Shown here: piece by piece, positions 36,201 through 49,402 of the stretch | Layout: each line of letters begins with the position of its first letter | Numbering within the stretch: position 1 is the stretch's first letter | Source: Eudromia elegans | Lineage: Eukaryota; Chordata; Aves; Tinamiformes; Tinamidae | Reading direction: 5' to 3' | DNA length: 64,000 nucleotides | Assembly: GCA_003342815.1 (NCBI GenBank) | Contig: PTEX01000060.1 | Coordinates: forward strand, 1,128,244 to 1,192,243 | Notes under the pieces: model-generated | The model's database searches: none | Told to the model about the DNA's origin: nothing | What the model saw: the letters and a program-made list of their open reading frames with translations, nothing else | Program-made: the position numbers and the translations under genes

Positions 36201-38677
36201 TTAAAGAGGTTCTTCCAGCTAACTGATGATGTTAGAAAGTACAGCTCAAGCATCCAAGTAGGTGAGTAAAAATAGATTGTATCACACTGCTTCAATCCCA
36301 CTTATGTTGAAGGAACTCAAAATTCGAACCACATGGGTTGGGAGGATTTGGTCATACATAGTGACTGATGATAGGCAGATTATGTATAGACTTTTTGCAG
36401 TTAACATTTTAATCCATTACATCTGAACCAGTTGCCTCATAGCTGCCTACAGAAGCATACTACAGCTAGAAAGACAAGGTGTTGCATGCAGTCTGTGATA
36501 CAAGTACTGTTTCTCAATGCTATTTATTAAATATGTCTTTTTGGGAAAGAATGTTGCAAATATAACAAAACAGGGTCACTTCTTGCAAGTGAGATTTTAA
36601 TCTTTTGGATTATTTAATATAATATTTCAGACATGTACAGAAGAATGAGAACATCTTTCCATTTTCTATCTGTTCATATAAGAGGAGACACTGCTGTGAC
36701 CCCTGGTGAGATTTCAATCTGGAACTGTCTGAAAAATATTTTATTGAATCAAGGATATTGGCTTTAATCAGATAAACTTAAAAGTTTCTATACTTTTCTC
36801 AGAAATGTAACTTTTGATACTAAATTGTAGTAGGGCTATCAATATGGACAGGATAAATTCCTTTAGTTTTAGTAATAAAATTAGAGGGGAATGGAGAACT
36901 ATTTTCCTCATGAAGCATCCCTGATTTTAGTTACGATCAATGCTCATTGCTTATGATTCTAGAATACAAAGGCCATACTAAAAGCTATCGTTTTAAATAT
37001 TTTAATATTTTGAGATCTAATTTTGCTTTCTACATAGAGGTTATTTTTCCTCTTATATTTCAACATTTGCTTGAGACGTGTTCATGGTTTCTCTTTTCTT
37101 TTTTTTTTCTTATTACCTAAATCAGTGCTACAAATCTGGACAGATTGTCTCTTTTTTTCCGTATTTACATTTGTATCCTATAATTGCTGTAACTGATACT
37201 TTCTCACCTGTATTCAGTCTCATGATATAGTTAATTTGATTTAAAGATTTACCACTCCTGCTAGATTTTTAAAGTTAGAATAGCCTGCAACAATATTTAA
37301 AAAACTTAAACTGAAAGCATAAAAATGGACAAAAATAAAACATGTGGTTTTGATAAAGTACATGTTGGAATAACTACCAGGTTTGGGACTAGAATGTGCT
37401 AGGAAAAGCAAAGACACCTTCTAGTTCTATATTTCTTGTATCTGAGCATGTCAAAATTCTTTTATAACTGTTAATTAACTTGCCTTCCCAGCCTAAGGAA
37501 AGTAAGTATCATTATCTTAATTTTGCATTTAGATTAGATCCTTTTTTATATCTAAAAGCCTCTTGAAAAACGATCTCACAGACACCACACTTTTAATAAA
37601 CACAGCAGCAAAGTAACACCACCACAATGTGCTGAAGTTCCCAGATTATCACTACCATATGTAGTCTAACATGACGATAATTAGAAAGACTCTAACTTCT
37701 TATGATCTGAAAATCATCAGAACTTGGAAATCATCAGCTAGGGAAAGCCAATATTACATTACTTAAACCTTTGTGTCAGATTTCCAGCTAGTGGAAACTG
37801 GTGTACCTCTGTTGATAGTAGTGCTGATTTACACCAGCTGAGAAGGTAGGACATGGGGTACACTGGGTTTTGCCAGCTGAACATCTTCCTGCTTGCATTG
37901 CACTAACCAAGAATATTTTGCAAACTAATATTTTTCTATTACCTTGGTTTACAGCAGCTGATGTTCTTTGACAGTTACCTAAACACTTGAGCTAAAGGAG
38001 TTCCTCTCTTGCCTTTTACTGTTATAGGGAACATAAACTACATAGCAGTCGAGAATACCCTCTACTGGATCACAGATCTATAATATTTTTTTCATGAGAT
38101 TAGAGACACTTATCTCATCGCTGTTTGGGATATAGAACTACAACTTAACCTTTTTTCATGGTGGGCTTCTTTCAAAACTGGCTCGGCTGCAAAGTATTGT
38201 CTTGGCCCAGGGAGGATATCAAACTATGTCTTGTTCATGATTTTAGCATGTTTAAATGTCAATGATCCAAATGGATCCTGGCAGCCAATAACAGGCATGC
38301 TGACAGTTGGCCAACTGTTCATGTTCTCTTCTGGAGATTATTCCTTCTGCTGCAGTAGTATGAGAGTCAGCTGACATGTTTATCAGAAGGTCTGGTATCT
38401 CTGATGTCTCTAACAAATTCACATGTAGCTTCCTTTACAGTTATCCTTATTTTCTTCAGCTGTACCACCAGCCTCCAACATCTCACATTTCCTGTTTTCC
38501 AGATTGATTGTGTAGTTTGCTATATCCTTTCTCTCCTCAAGGATCCTCTCTATGATTGGAAAATAAAAGAGGAAAAATGAAATACTAGTCAGAAAAGTAT
38601 TTTTGATAATCTGAAGTAGTCATCAAAAGGGGATGTAGCTTGGCACTATCATTCAAAGTGAAAACCTGCAATAGAAT

Positions 38678-38765
38678 AATGATCACAGAATAACTGAGAT
38701 TGGAAGGAACCTTTGCAGATCATTTAGTCCAATCCCCCTGCACATGCAGAGTCATCTAGACCACA
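38678..38765 (-). mobile_element. CR1 LINE 3' end fragment
   Basis: A degraded octamer ('gatcacagaataactgagat') is followed by 'tggaaggaacctttgcagat', 'catttagtccaatccccctg' and 'cacatgcagagtcatctaga', the same order as in the CR1s at 8262 and 23153. Similarity is lost soon after 38765. Orientation is minus. Divergence is greater than in the two well-preserved copies. Confidence 0.85.
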
Positions 38766-40970
38766 CTGAACAGGTGATCCTCAAAGCATTGACATATGAA
38801 GGCACTGTTCTTTGGGAGGTATATCTACTGAATTTTCTTCTGTCTCTGGTTGGAAAGGATCTGATGCAACACTATGGAACAGAGTGTTTCAGTGAAACAG
38901 TGAATGAACAGTGTGAAACAGTGTGCTCTCCTCTATGGCCTAGTTTGCACCAGGTCACACCTTTGCACAATCTACAGCAACTCCATGCTATGTTGTCAAA
39001 AACAGTAGCTATCATAACTGCATTTCCTATGAACTCCTATTTCTGTAGATTTTAGCAAAGACTTCTGTCCTGAGTGGGTAAAAGAAGTCTGAGACAAGTA
39101 TAAGCTTTCGAACTTCAAAAGGCACTTGAATTTGTGAATATGCATTCTCTGAACCAAAGCTCTATATTGTCACCATCTGCATTCAGAGTGGTTTATGAAT
39201 TTGCCCTATTTTATTAAGAGATGGTATAAGTTGTCAGCTTTACATATTTTATCCAAATGTATGATACAGGGAAAGCCTGAAAGAAGTGGATAATGCTTGG
39301 AAGAGTGAGTATTTTGTAGCTTTTAGTGAATATTATCCGTTTTAAAATAATCTCTTCAATGTTTATTCAGAAACATATCCACATATTATTATTTTTAAAT
39401 ATCATTTTTTCACAGTGATGCCTTTTGATCTTTGGTTGAAGCTTTAAAGCATTCACACAAGACTAATGCTAAACAACAAGCAAAACAACATATCCTTTTT
39501 AAAAAGCAGCTCTTCTCTACAGATTATACCACTGGATTGAGTAGACTTTGCCCTCACAAGTGTTCGGAGTCATATTTACTGAGACTAGTCGGAAACCAAG
39601 CTTTCTCTGCCTTCTACCTCTGAAAAAGACACAGTAACAATTCTAGCGAAATATTGTGATGGAATAATATAAGATCCCATACATTAAAAGGATGATGAAC
39701 TGGCAAGCCCATTTATATTCCTGCTACCAGAACATCTTGTCAAAGTCAAAATACATGGCCAATGACATCTGTACAAACACTGAAAAGTAGGGAGCAGTTG
39801 AGGTTTCTCTGATATCATAACTGGTCTGTTGAAACTTCTATATGGATGATGAGATTTTAACAAGGGTATAACTCAACTTAACTATTGGATTTCAAATTGA
39901 ATTTGTAGAGCTGTCAGTTAAGAATACAAAGCATTTTTTTGTACCATCTCCCTTGTAGATTTTTCTTACAGTTTGACATTTATACATTCAAAGTAAAAAT
40001 CAGCCAATACTTGAAAGCTGCAAAATCATAAACACAGGCACTTTCAAATCTATAGTGAACTTAACTCTATTTTATATGATGCAAAAAAGAGATTCATGTG
40101 GACATTCCATAACCCCCAAAATAACTTTATCTCATAATAAGTTCAAAACCAGCAACACATTGCTGCTATATAATGATGCAGATACAGGGACACTGGGAAA
40201 TATTAGTACTATTACTATTATAAGGTCCTGGTGAGGTCCTGTAAAACTATGTTCTTGTAGTCACCCATACTTGAGAGAGAAGGCCACAAGCTGAAACATG
40301 TGCAGAGAATAACACTCAGTTGATCAACCTATGTATGGAAGGAAATAGGAAGAATTTAATTTATCCTAGAAAAATAAAACAAAGTTAATAATGAGAAGAT
40401 TAATTTTGTTGTTTCTAAACACACCAGTAAGTAGGCAAAAGGTAGGAAATCTTTTACTACTAAATCAAATTGTTCAAAAGAAACCAAGGGATTAAATGGA
40501 GAAGAGAAACTAGCATTTCCAGGGTGTAATGAATCCCACCTAAGACTAGAACGGGTTTATGGAAGAAAGAGACAATGAAGATACAGCTCTTAACTCGGTC
40601 ATCTTGGCTTGATACCTAAATACAATAAGACAAATCCTCACCAATTTTAGCACAACCACAAATGAGTATTACAGAAAGTGTTATTTGATCTCTATCCAAA
40701 GCACAGGTCCTGTCAAGAAGAATTATAAAATGAGATTATATGAAAAGGTTACTAGGATGAACTCATGTCTTAATTATCACTGAAAGTAAAGAATGGATTT
40801 GGTGATTCGCTTCTATACTCCAGCAATTCCAAACTTACTTTGATCATTTTCCACTGGTAAATGTAATGGAAGTTACCAATATTTTTACCTATATGTAATA
40901 GAATTTACATCGCTTTTCTGAAAGGATCTGTATATCATTTTGAACACTTCTCTAAATTGTTTTTTTTTTA
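38766..40970. other. Non-coding stretch, possible traces of CR1
   Basis: A segment at about 40225-40315 ('aaggtcctggtgaggtcctg', 'gagagaaggccacaagctg', 'catgtgcagagaataacac') may be a very old plus-strand CR1 piece, but it is too diverged to call. The 103-codon frame at 38744-39055 begins inside the CR1 tail and has no recognised content. Confidence 0.4.
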
Positions 40971-41530
40971 GTATCCTGGGTTGTGTTACGGAATATAACA
41001 TTGCCAGAAGGTTGACAGAGGTGATCCTTCTCCTCTCCTCAGCCCTGGTGAGACCACAACTGGAGTACTGTTCTGGGCTGCCCATTATCAGAGAGATACA
41101 GAGCCAATGGAGCAAGCCAGTGGAAGACTACAAAGATGATTAAAGGACTGGAGCATCTCTCTTATGAGAAAAGACTGACAGAGATGGTCCTGTTTAGCCT
41201 GGAGAAGACTGTCAGTCTATCAATGCATATAAATATCTGAAGGGAGGATGTAGAGAGGATGAGCCAAAACTTTTCATTGGTGGCTGATCAGTGGCATGAT
41301 AAGAGGCAATGAGTACTAGTCAACACACTGGAAATTCCAAAACACAGGAAAACACTTCTTTATTGTGAGATTGGTTGCACACTGGAACTGGTTGCCCAGA
41401 GAGATTGTATAGTGCCCATCCTTAGAGACATTCAAAAACTGACTGGCAGTGGTCCTTGACAACCTGCTATAGATGACCCATCTTGAGTAGGGATCTTGGA
41501 CCAAAAGATCTCCATTCCTTATTCTCATAG
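40971..41530 (+). mobile_element. Old CR1 LINE fragment, plus orientation
   Basis: This is the only CR1 here in plus orientation. Landmarks in order are 'tatcctgggttgtgttacgg', 'gaggtgatccttctcctctc', 'gccctggtgagaccacaact', 'ggagtactgttctgggctgc', 'aaagatgattaaaggactgg', 'agcatctctcttatgagaaa', 'gtttagcctggagaagactg', 'atataaatatctgaaggg' and 'ggaactggttgcccagagag', then a degraded 3' end near 41500-41530. In one frame the peptide EVILLLSSALVRPQLEYCS is readable at about 41020-41080, the CR1 ORF2 stretch downstream of the polymerase boxes. Frameshifts and stops break the rest. The octamer tail is not preserved. Confidence 0.88.
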
Positions 41531-44157
41531 GGATATTTCATATTTGCATTTGTACTGGTAATTGTAACTTACAAAAACATATAATTTCAGGAAAAAAGGG
41601 TACATTTAAAATTTTACTTTGACAGTTTGCACACATGTTCTCTAAATGTAATTTACACAAGAAAAATAGTATTGAAAAGTTGAGAAAGAAATGCACATAG
41701 CTTCCGTTCTGTAAAGCTAGCTGTAGATATAAACAATGACATAAACAGGCATGGAAGAACTTTACTCTCCACTGCTGTTTATTTAAAACTAAGAACAGCT
41801 AGAAATTGCCTAGAGCTACATAGTAATTCTGGATGGTGTGAAAGTGTGAAAATTTAAAAGCAACATCTCAGAAGCCATATTTGCTCTTAAATGTAAAAGG
41901 TTGAGTGAATTCTGGAGCAAGCCAGTAAGGAAAGGTATTTAGAAAACATCTGTCTATCTGTGTTATCTACATTTATGTGATCTACATCTTTGTCATGTAG
42001 TTTTAAGACATTAGTTATACAAAAAATATTTGGCACTACATTTTAAATATTTGTAATTATAAAAAGTCACTGAAGCATACATACTGATTGTTTTTATCAG
42101 AGAATACAGTCAAATCCCTAGGAAAAAAAAAGACAACAAAAAATAACAAAAATAAGAAAAAAAGATACAGAATTAGTTTCTTTTTCAACTCGTTAATCTG
42201 CATCCTTTTGAAGTCTACATCCATGAGAAGCTAATCTATTCCCCCAGTTGTATGTGCCAATTCATCTCCCATTCAGATATTCATTTTCTCACAGTATTAT
42301 ATTCATCCTGATAATGGGTCAAAATAATTAACAGGGTTGTCCAGTGAAATTCTGAAAGAAACCACCTAGATCTCATAGAAATTCATGAGAAGATTTCTTC
42401 TGCCATAAGCGAAATGAGTCAGATTCAAACTGGTCATGCATTGCTCTGTTTTACAATATTCAAAACTTTACTTCTTGCTCATATATACCTAACCAATGTA
42501 GATTTGATATGATAGGTTGGGAGTTTCCTGGAGTCACAAAACAATACAAGAGGCTGGCTTAGCAACTGCAGAGGAAAGGATGAAATGAAGAGAATTAAAT
42601 TTATCTTCTATATCATCCTTCTATCAGCTGGGGCTTAGGAATTGTATCAATATCAAAAAAGGTCTACAGAGGCTTGGGTTAGACTAGCATGTAGTGACCA
42701 TTCATACTCTGCAATCTTTAGCATGGTTCTTGATGTGGTTTTGATCCAAGACGACTATAACTGTCCTCGGCTATACCCAGACGGAGTTCAGGGAACACCA
42801 AAGCAAACTCACCCTTTCCTTATTACTCCTCTAAATTTCCATATGAGATCAACTTTAGGAATGGATGACAAACTGGCATCTGGCCACTCAAAGATTTCTT
42901 CATATTAAGAAAACCTTGACATCTCCATCAGGCATTTTCCCAAGGGCTTTGTGTTGCTTGAGAAATGTGAACAAACCAGTAGAAGGTGACAATAATTTGG
43001 CTTCCTGTATTGAAAAATATCAACTTGGGCAATGATTGAGACAAGTCTCAAGAGAAAACTACACAGAAGCTGCCTAATCTCAATGTGAATCCAAATTCAA
43101 AATGTGCTTTCAAGTGAGTCAGCAACATGTGTTTGAATAATACTCATATTCATGTGTTCCTTTGAAAAGGGATATGAATGCAGTCCACACGCATATATGA
43201 CAAGTAAACAGTCTAACAACTCTGAAAAATAATATCCTGAATCGCTTGATGCAGATCTGTGAATTTATTAAACTAAAGCAGATACCATATTTTAAAACTG
43301 TTTCATTCTTGGAATTTCAAATGAGAGTTGTTGAAGTATAGTTAGGGTCTCTTCCAAATTTCATTTTCAATATTTCTCCTTCCTTATTTTCTGTAATGCA
43401 AAGTCAGTGCTTGCATAAAAGACAATTTAAAAGTTTAGTCGAAAAGGGGGGTGGGGCGTGGAATTTAATTATGCAGTGAATTTTATCAAAAATATGCCAC
43501 AGATGTTCCTCTAAAAATGCATAACTTTAAATTAGCATTTTCTGCAAATAAAAGTGATTCATCTTCAACTCCAGGTCTTCAACAAATTGTGTCATTTCTT
43601 ACATGGTAATCAGTCACAATTTTAATTAGAAGTTGTCATTCACCCTTACACACCACATCTCTGGCAGAGATCAAGTATGATTTTGTACAGCTGCTATCCT
43701 GATTCTCCTGTCATCTTTGGCCTGACTTTGAATTGCTTCCTCTTTTTTCTCTCTTTTTTAGATAATCCTGCTTCTTCTTTTCTCCCCCACTGAGCTGTCA
43801 AGAGTTTCAGTGCTGTGATATGGAATCATTGCCTCTGTAAGACTGAAAAAAAAAGCCCTACTTGCACTGGATTCTGATCAAAGAGAATCATTTATAGGAT
43901 AGATGCAGCAGGAACCTCAGGGAGATTTTTTTTTTTTTAGCAGCAGGACCATGTGAAATGGGAAAGACAAAGTGATAGACTTTCAAATCCTTTTTAAACT
44001 TATAACTACATGATTAAGTTTTTATTGTATGATGTTTGTCTTTTTTTTTTTTCTTTTCTTGTTATCTTTCTATTCAATACTAAATCAAAATGGGGTCAGA
44101 CACATTCAAGCAATTTGGTAAATGGAAACGGAAAAGCTTATAATTCTAAGTATTACA

Positions 44158-44241
44158 GCTCTCCCTTTTTCCCCTTTGTGATGAAGAGAAAAAGAAAGGG
44201 GTGTGGAGAAAGAGGAGAGAAGGGAATGGAAGAGGAGAGGA
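44158..44241. repeat. Pyrimidine tract facing a purine-rich tract
   Basis: The pyrimidine run 'ctctcccttttt' plus 'cccctttg' is followed after a short gap by about 55 bases that are nearly all purine (gaa, gag and agg units). The 'cccctttg' and 'aaaggggt' parts can pair as a short hairpin. Low-complexity DNA with no coding meaning. Confidence 0.6.
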
Positions 44242-47200
44242 CTTATTTCAGAGAGAACTTAGAGAACTTAAGGAGTACTTAAGGAGAAAACAGTGTTGAA
44301 GAGATGATAGGAATGTGTGAGGACTTTTTGCACCATTCCTATTCTCATTTCCATCATTCTCAAAAGAATGCAATTATGTTGTGCCACTTCCACTTACCAT
44401 CCTTGTCCTGACTGTGAAGCAGGAGAATGTTAATGCTGAAGCTGCCTACAAGTACCCTCTAGATCTCCCCTTAATCTTTTCTATTGGTTGATTAGCTCAT
44501 AGCTGTTAATGTCACTACTACCCTACTGATTGGTGAAACCAGTTGTCATGAGTGGGCCTGGCTAGTCAATAAAATGAGAGAAGACAAAGGGCATGAAATT
44601 GGAGTTCTTTTGTTTGGTTGGCTGGTTTTGCTTTCACACTTTTGACACAATATTCACATCCAAGTGGATATGTCTTATGTTAAAGTTTGTAATGAATGCA
44701 GAAAGCGGTATGCTCTGATTCTCTTCTTCAGTTGGGGGTAAATATCAAGTGTGGAAAACGGAAAAATTCTGGGCAACTTCCTCCAAATTTTAACAAAACT
44801 ATTCGGATATTTTTGGCAGAAGACACTGCAGCATGCAAGCACCCGGTGTGATACCTCTGCCAAAGAGGCAGAGAGTTGTACTTTTCTCCCTGTATTTCAC
44901 CCATTGAAGATGATAGCACTGTGGGAGAATGGAGCATGCTGATAACCTGTCCTGATTTTCTGTCTTTGGGTAAAATGGATATATGAACATCAGAACTGAG
45001 ACTAAACCCTCACTCTTGCAGGTGATTACTCTGTAAAGCCTTTAAGTTGCAAAACAGCCCTCAGCTTAAAAGCAGCTCCACAATGCCTCCACAAGCCATA
45101 CCACTCTAAATCATACCAAAGTATGAAGAACAACATGCATTTATGATTCTTGCATTCAGAAAATTTCTGTGGAGTCATTTTCGATGTTTATTGGGTTGCT
45201 GTCTACCTTGAGATGGGGTAGCTGAATAGTTCTGTGCTTGTCTGCTTGAAATCAAGGCCTTGTTGGTTGCTTTATCTGTGAGGCTGATATGGAGAAAGTT
45301 GTTTGACTGTGATTTGGGAGGGTGATTCCCAGCCTCTAGCTGTTATCCTCATCAATGAGTATTTAGGGTAACTTTATCATATACGAACACAAATGCAAAA
45401 CTAGTCTGATATAGCTTCTTCATGCTCAAACAGACCTCCAAAAACACGGCAGACGATGGGGTAAAGGCATCCATATGCCTGAGTTTCTCAAGAGAACAGT
45501 TAAATTCTTAAACTCAACCTAGCACACTTGAAATACAATGCATAAAATAAAAATAGTGGTGATTGATAGGCTGTTCACTTCAGTAAATTCAATAGTAACC
45601 TACCTGAGACTAACAGGAGTTGAAATCACAGATCTGACACTTCACTTGAGGCCTGCATACTATAGAAAATTAAAAATACTCTGTGCTCTCTGCTAAATTG
45701 GGTCTATTGTGCAGGATGTATAGGTGAAGCTGGAAAGGAAATATGTAGGAGGAAGTCTTAGCTGTAGCTCACTGATTTAGTATGCAGAAAGGTGGAGTTT
45801 GTTCTTTTTATTGTTTTATTCTATAGGAAAAAAAAAGTTATCTCCAACTTAAATTTGATTCAAAGAGTAAGAACAGGACTGCCATGCTGTGTGCCTCTGC
45901 AAGAGCACCCTGTTTGTACTCCAAGAACCAGTAGTAGCTTCAAGCTTTGATTCTTAGCCTCCCACAGGTGCCTGAACACACAGAAGATGTGTCTGCAGCC
46001 ACTTGTCTGGTTTCAATGTCCCAGTACTCATCATCTCAGACACTGTGAATCCCAGTCTTGGAGGCAAACTTTTTCCATTCAATATCGAGGAAATAGCCAA
46101 ATAGCAAAGTGAACTTTTTTTACTGGATATGGATATTTGTACTGCTAACCATTCCTGCATTGAGCATAATGACTGTGAAATCCTTTTAGTAGAGATCTTC
46201 ATAAAGGCACACCAACACGTTGAATTTTCTTCACAACTTACTTCTTTAAGAATGTGAGTCTAGTTGTCATTGACCTCTTTCCTTAGTTGAGGTGACTGAA
46301 TTACATAATTTTCATTTTTATTTGTTTTTTATGCATACTGCCACTCACCCTGCACTGATTGTCACTGTTGGGAACATAGCTGAATTCACTCCTTTATTTT
46401 TCCTCTGCTATTGAATACACAAAAATACAGAAGTATCTTTCAGTCTTTCTTGATCAAAGTCTGGAAACCTTCCATCCCATCTTCCAAACGAGTGGGGTAA
46501 ATCTATTTTTATTATCTATCAATAATATTCTTTGGGCTTATGATAGAAAAATATAAGTCTTTAGTAACACTCTAAAATTCACTATATACCTTAGAACGCA
46601 CTGTAAAGACTGCTTCTCTTTTATGCATTTTGATGCATCTATTTACACATTTTTCCAGGTTCGTATACGTAGAATAGATAAAAAAGATAGCATTTTCATG
46701 AGGCATTGATGACTATTAACAAGCTACTCAAAATATATGCAAAACAAATTAAGTTTATAGAGCAATGTAAACAAGATGAACCAGAGGAAAAAAAAAAGTC
46801 AAATTTAATAAAATCAGCATGACTACTTAATTTTGGATTTAATTTGCAAAACACGCTTTGGACTTTAGCCTCTGAGAATGTGTTTGAGTTCATTAACTGA
46901 GCACATGCTTAATTCTAGGTATGTGAATACAACCCCATGACACTTAAGGATGTGCATATTTTCCTGAAGTGGAAACCAACTTCTGAACTAAGACTCAGAA
47001 GATGATACCATGATCTTTATCAGCATGGTAATTAAATGTTTGTTCCAGATTGAAAGCAGTTTACAAGTAGTTCTCCCTGACTGCAGTCTGTGTTTAACAC
47101 ATCAAAATTGTATCTAGGATCTCTTACTAGGTATTTCATGTATTTTGCATGGCAACATTTCTGTGTTTAACTAAACTACTATGGACTCTGATGTAAATAT

Positions 47201-48644
47201 TTATCTTGTGAGTTTAACAATCACTGGCTTATTGACATAGTCATATGAGTAGATATTTATTTTCTAAATATCCTCTGAAGTTATGTTAATTTACAAATTT
47301 GAGTTATTTTAATAAATGTATGTAAAGATCTATACAAGGGTTCTAGAGTTTATTTTTATTTTTTAAGCATGTTCTATGTATATTGGAAATGTTAAAATTC
47401 CTCCCTTGAATTATTCAGACTCTGAACTGGACATTGCAATTACATTTCCTATTATTCAGCTGCATTCTCTCTGCCTTGCTATGACTTGGCTGGCATACAA
47501 ATTTTCCAGTGAAGAAACAGACGCATAATTTCACAAAATGTCTCACACTTTAAGCTACTTCTCATTTCAAACTACTTTCATCATTTTGCAATGTCATAAA
47601 CAACCTGAATGCTAATGACTTGGGTTTTAATCATTCCAAAACTCACAAGAAAAAAAACGAAAAAATGAGCTGCTTTGGATCTCCATTCGAAGGATGGCAA
47701 TCTATGGCACAGTCACTGCATTTTGTTTTGCTCTGACTTTATGCATTTTACCAGTTTGATAAAATCCATAAAAACAAGATTACAGCTTTATGAAAAGTAT
47801 AGAATGGAGAGTAGCAAGCATATTGAATTGGTCCCCAAACAGCTAAGTCCTGGATATCATGACCTAATCATGATCTGAAATATCACTGTTGTCAAATATT
47901 GTACCTCTTTTTGTCAGAGATCGCATTAGGACCTGAATCTGGAACTCTAGAGATGGTAAAACAACGCATATATTCCTCTCTTCAAATTTTATGCTATCCT
48001 CAGTGAAGTGATACTAAATACATTTCAGAAACACACTAACAACATGGCAAAAGTAGGTGAAAAAATATTTCAAAAAGTTTCAGTGCAAAATGGCTGTGTA
48101 TTTAAGGTATGTCTGACGAAATGATGACTCTCCATTAAATCTTTCAGATTTGTAAAAAAACACTGACACTTTTAAAAGCTGGTGATGAAGACAACCTCCA
48201 TCACTGGCTTTTATCCAGGTGGGATTTTTCCTCCTCCTTAGATCACCTCTGAGCAGAAGTGGACTCCTTCACACCCAACACCTTCTACTGGAACGGTCAG
48301 CTGTAAAATTCTTATGATCTTGGATATCTAATGCTTCAACAGCTCTAGGAATTGCTATTAGGAAAAGTGCTTTCTGCCTTTATCCTTATGAATTAGGTGA
48401 ACTGTGTTATTAATAATCATGTTTTCTGTTGATTTCCATGACATATTAAATATCTGGATTTTTTAATGCTTTCATTTTTTAATGTTTGCCATGAACACAA
48501 AGGTGGAGAAGGCACTGAGCATTGCCCATGTGGGACATGCCATTTGTAGTGCAACACTGCCCTGTTGCAGTGATCTGCCCATCCACACCCTGGGATTTAC
48601 CTGTTTTAGGACATTTTGTGTGAAAAGCTTTTTGCTTCCTATTT

Positions 48645-48688
48645 AGACAGATGTAGTCAATGGCTGTCAAGACAGATGTAGTCAATGG
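48645..48688. repeat. Perfect 19-base direct repeat, spacing 25
   Basis: The string 'agacagatgtagtcaatgg' occurs at 48645 and again at 48670. Six bases separate the copies. This is a local tandem duplication of 25 bases or a replication-slippage product. Confidence 0.95.
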
Positions 48689-49357
48689 TAATGATGATGC
48701 TACATATGTGAAAATAAAATTAAGCTAAAAAAAGTAGTTTAACTTCTGTTTTTCATGAGCCTCTAATGTACTGTATAAGACTGTAGATGTTTTCTTATAG
48801 ACCTAGAGGCATATTTCACTTGGAAATACATAGGGCAAGACCACACTTTAAACATTAAAACACCTTCTGTGGTCCTGTACAAACCCCAGAGGCCTGTTAC
48901 CATGCAGACCATAGCTTCATCTTAATTTTCTATCAGAGAAACACAGTTGATGAACACATAAATATGCTAAAAAATATCTAAAATAAATACAAAATTAAAG
49001 AAATGCAGTAAAAAGGATACAGGAGTGACGACATTATTAAAAGAGCTCTATCTTGAGGGATTTGAAGCAGATAATGGACATAACTGAAGGCTTAACAGCT
49101 GATAACAGACTCAGATAGACATATAATATACTGTGAATATGTTCCTTAAATTTTATGTCTTTTGATGCATTGTTTTTGTTTTTTTTTACAAGTTTTACAG
49201 GTTCACCTTGATTTTCAAATTCCCTATTTCATGTGTTTGTTTAGTCGCATTCATATTCTCAGTATGATCTAGAAAAGAGTAGCCATAGACTTTACACTGT
49301 TTTCACTGTCCCTTTATTTCATCTTTTTGAGATGATAATTGCATCTCTATTTGACCC

Positions 49358-49402
49358 ACTAATACTAGTACTAATACTAATACTAATACTAATACTAATA
49401 AT
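49358..49402. repeat. TACTAA hexamer repeat
   Basis: About seven tandem 'actaat' units, with one variant ('actagt') in the second unit. An unusual hexanucleotide microsatellite. Confidence 0.93.

Larger units (their letters stand above)
29557..38677. other. Long non-coding stretch with simple repeats, no gene seen
   Basis: This is about 9 kb of AT-rich DNA. Simple repeats at 30767-30795, 31947-31970 and 33259-33286 are the main structure. The longest frame (minus, 30228-30632, 134 codons) shows no domain or export signal that I recognise. No exon or transposon is supportable. Confidence 0.5.

Noticed and set aside
40225-40335. An eighth CR1 fragment, plus orientation
   Set aside because: Only scattered words resemble CR1 ('ctggtgaggtcc', 'gtgcagagaa'). 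This is too weak to annotate without an alignment.
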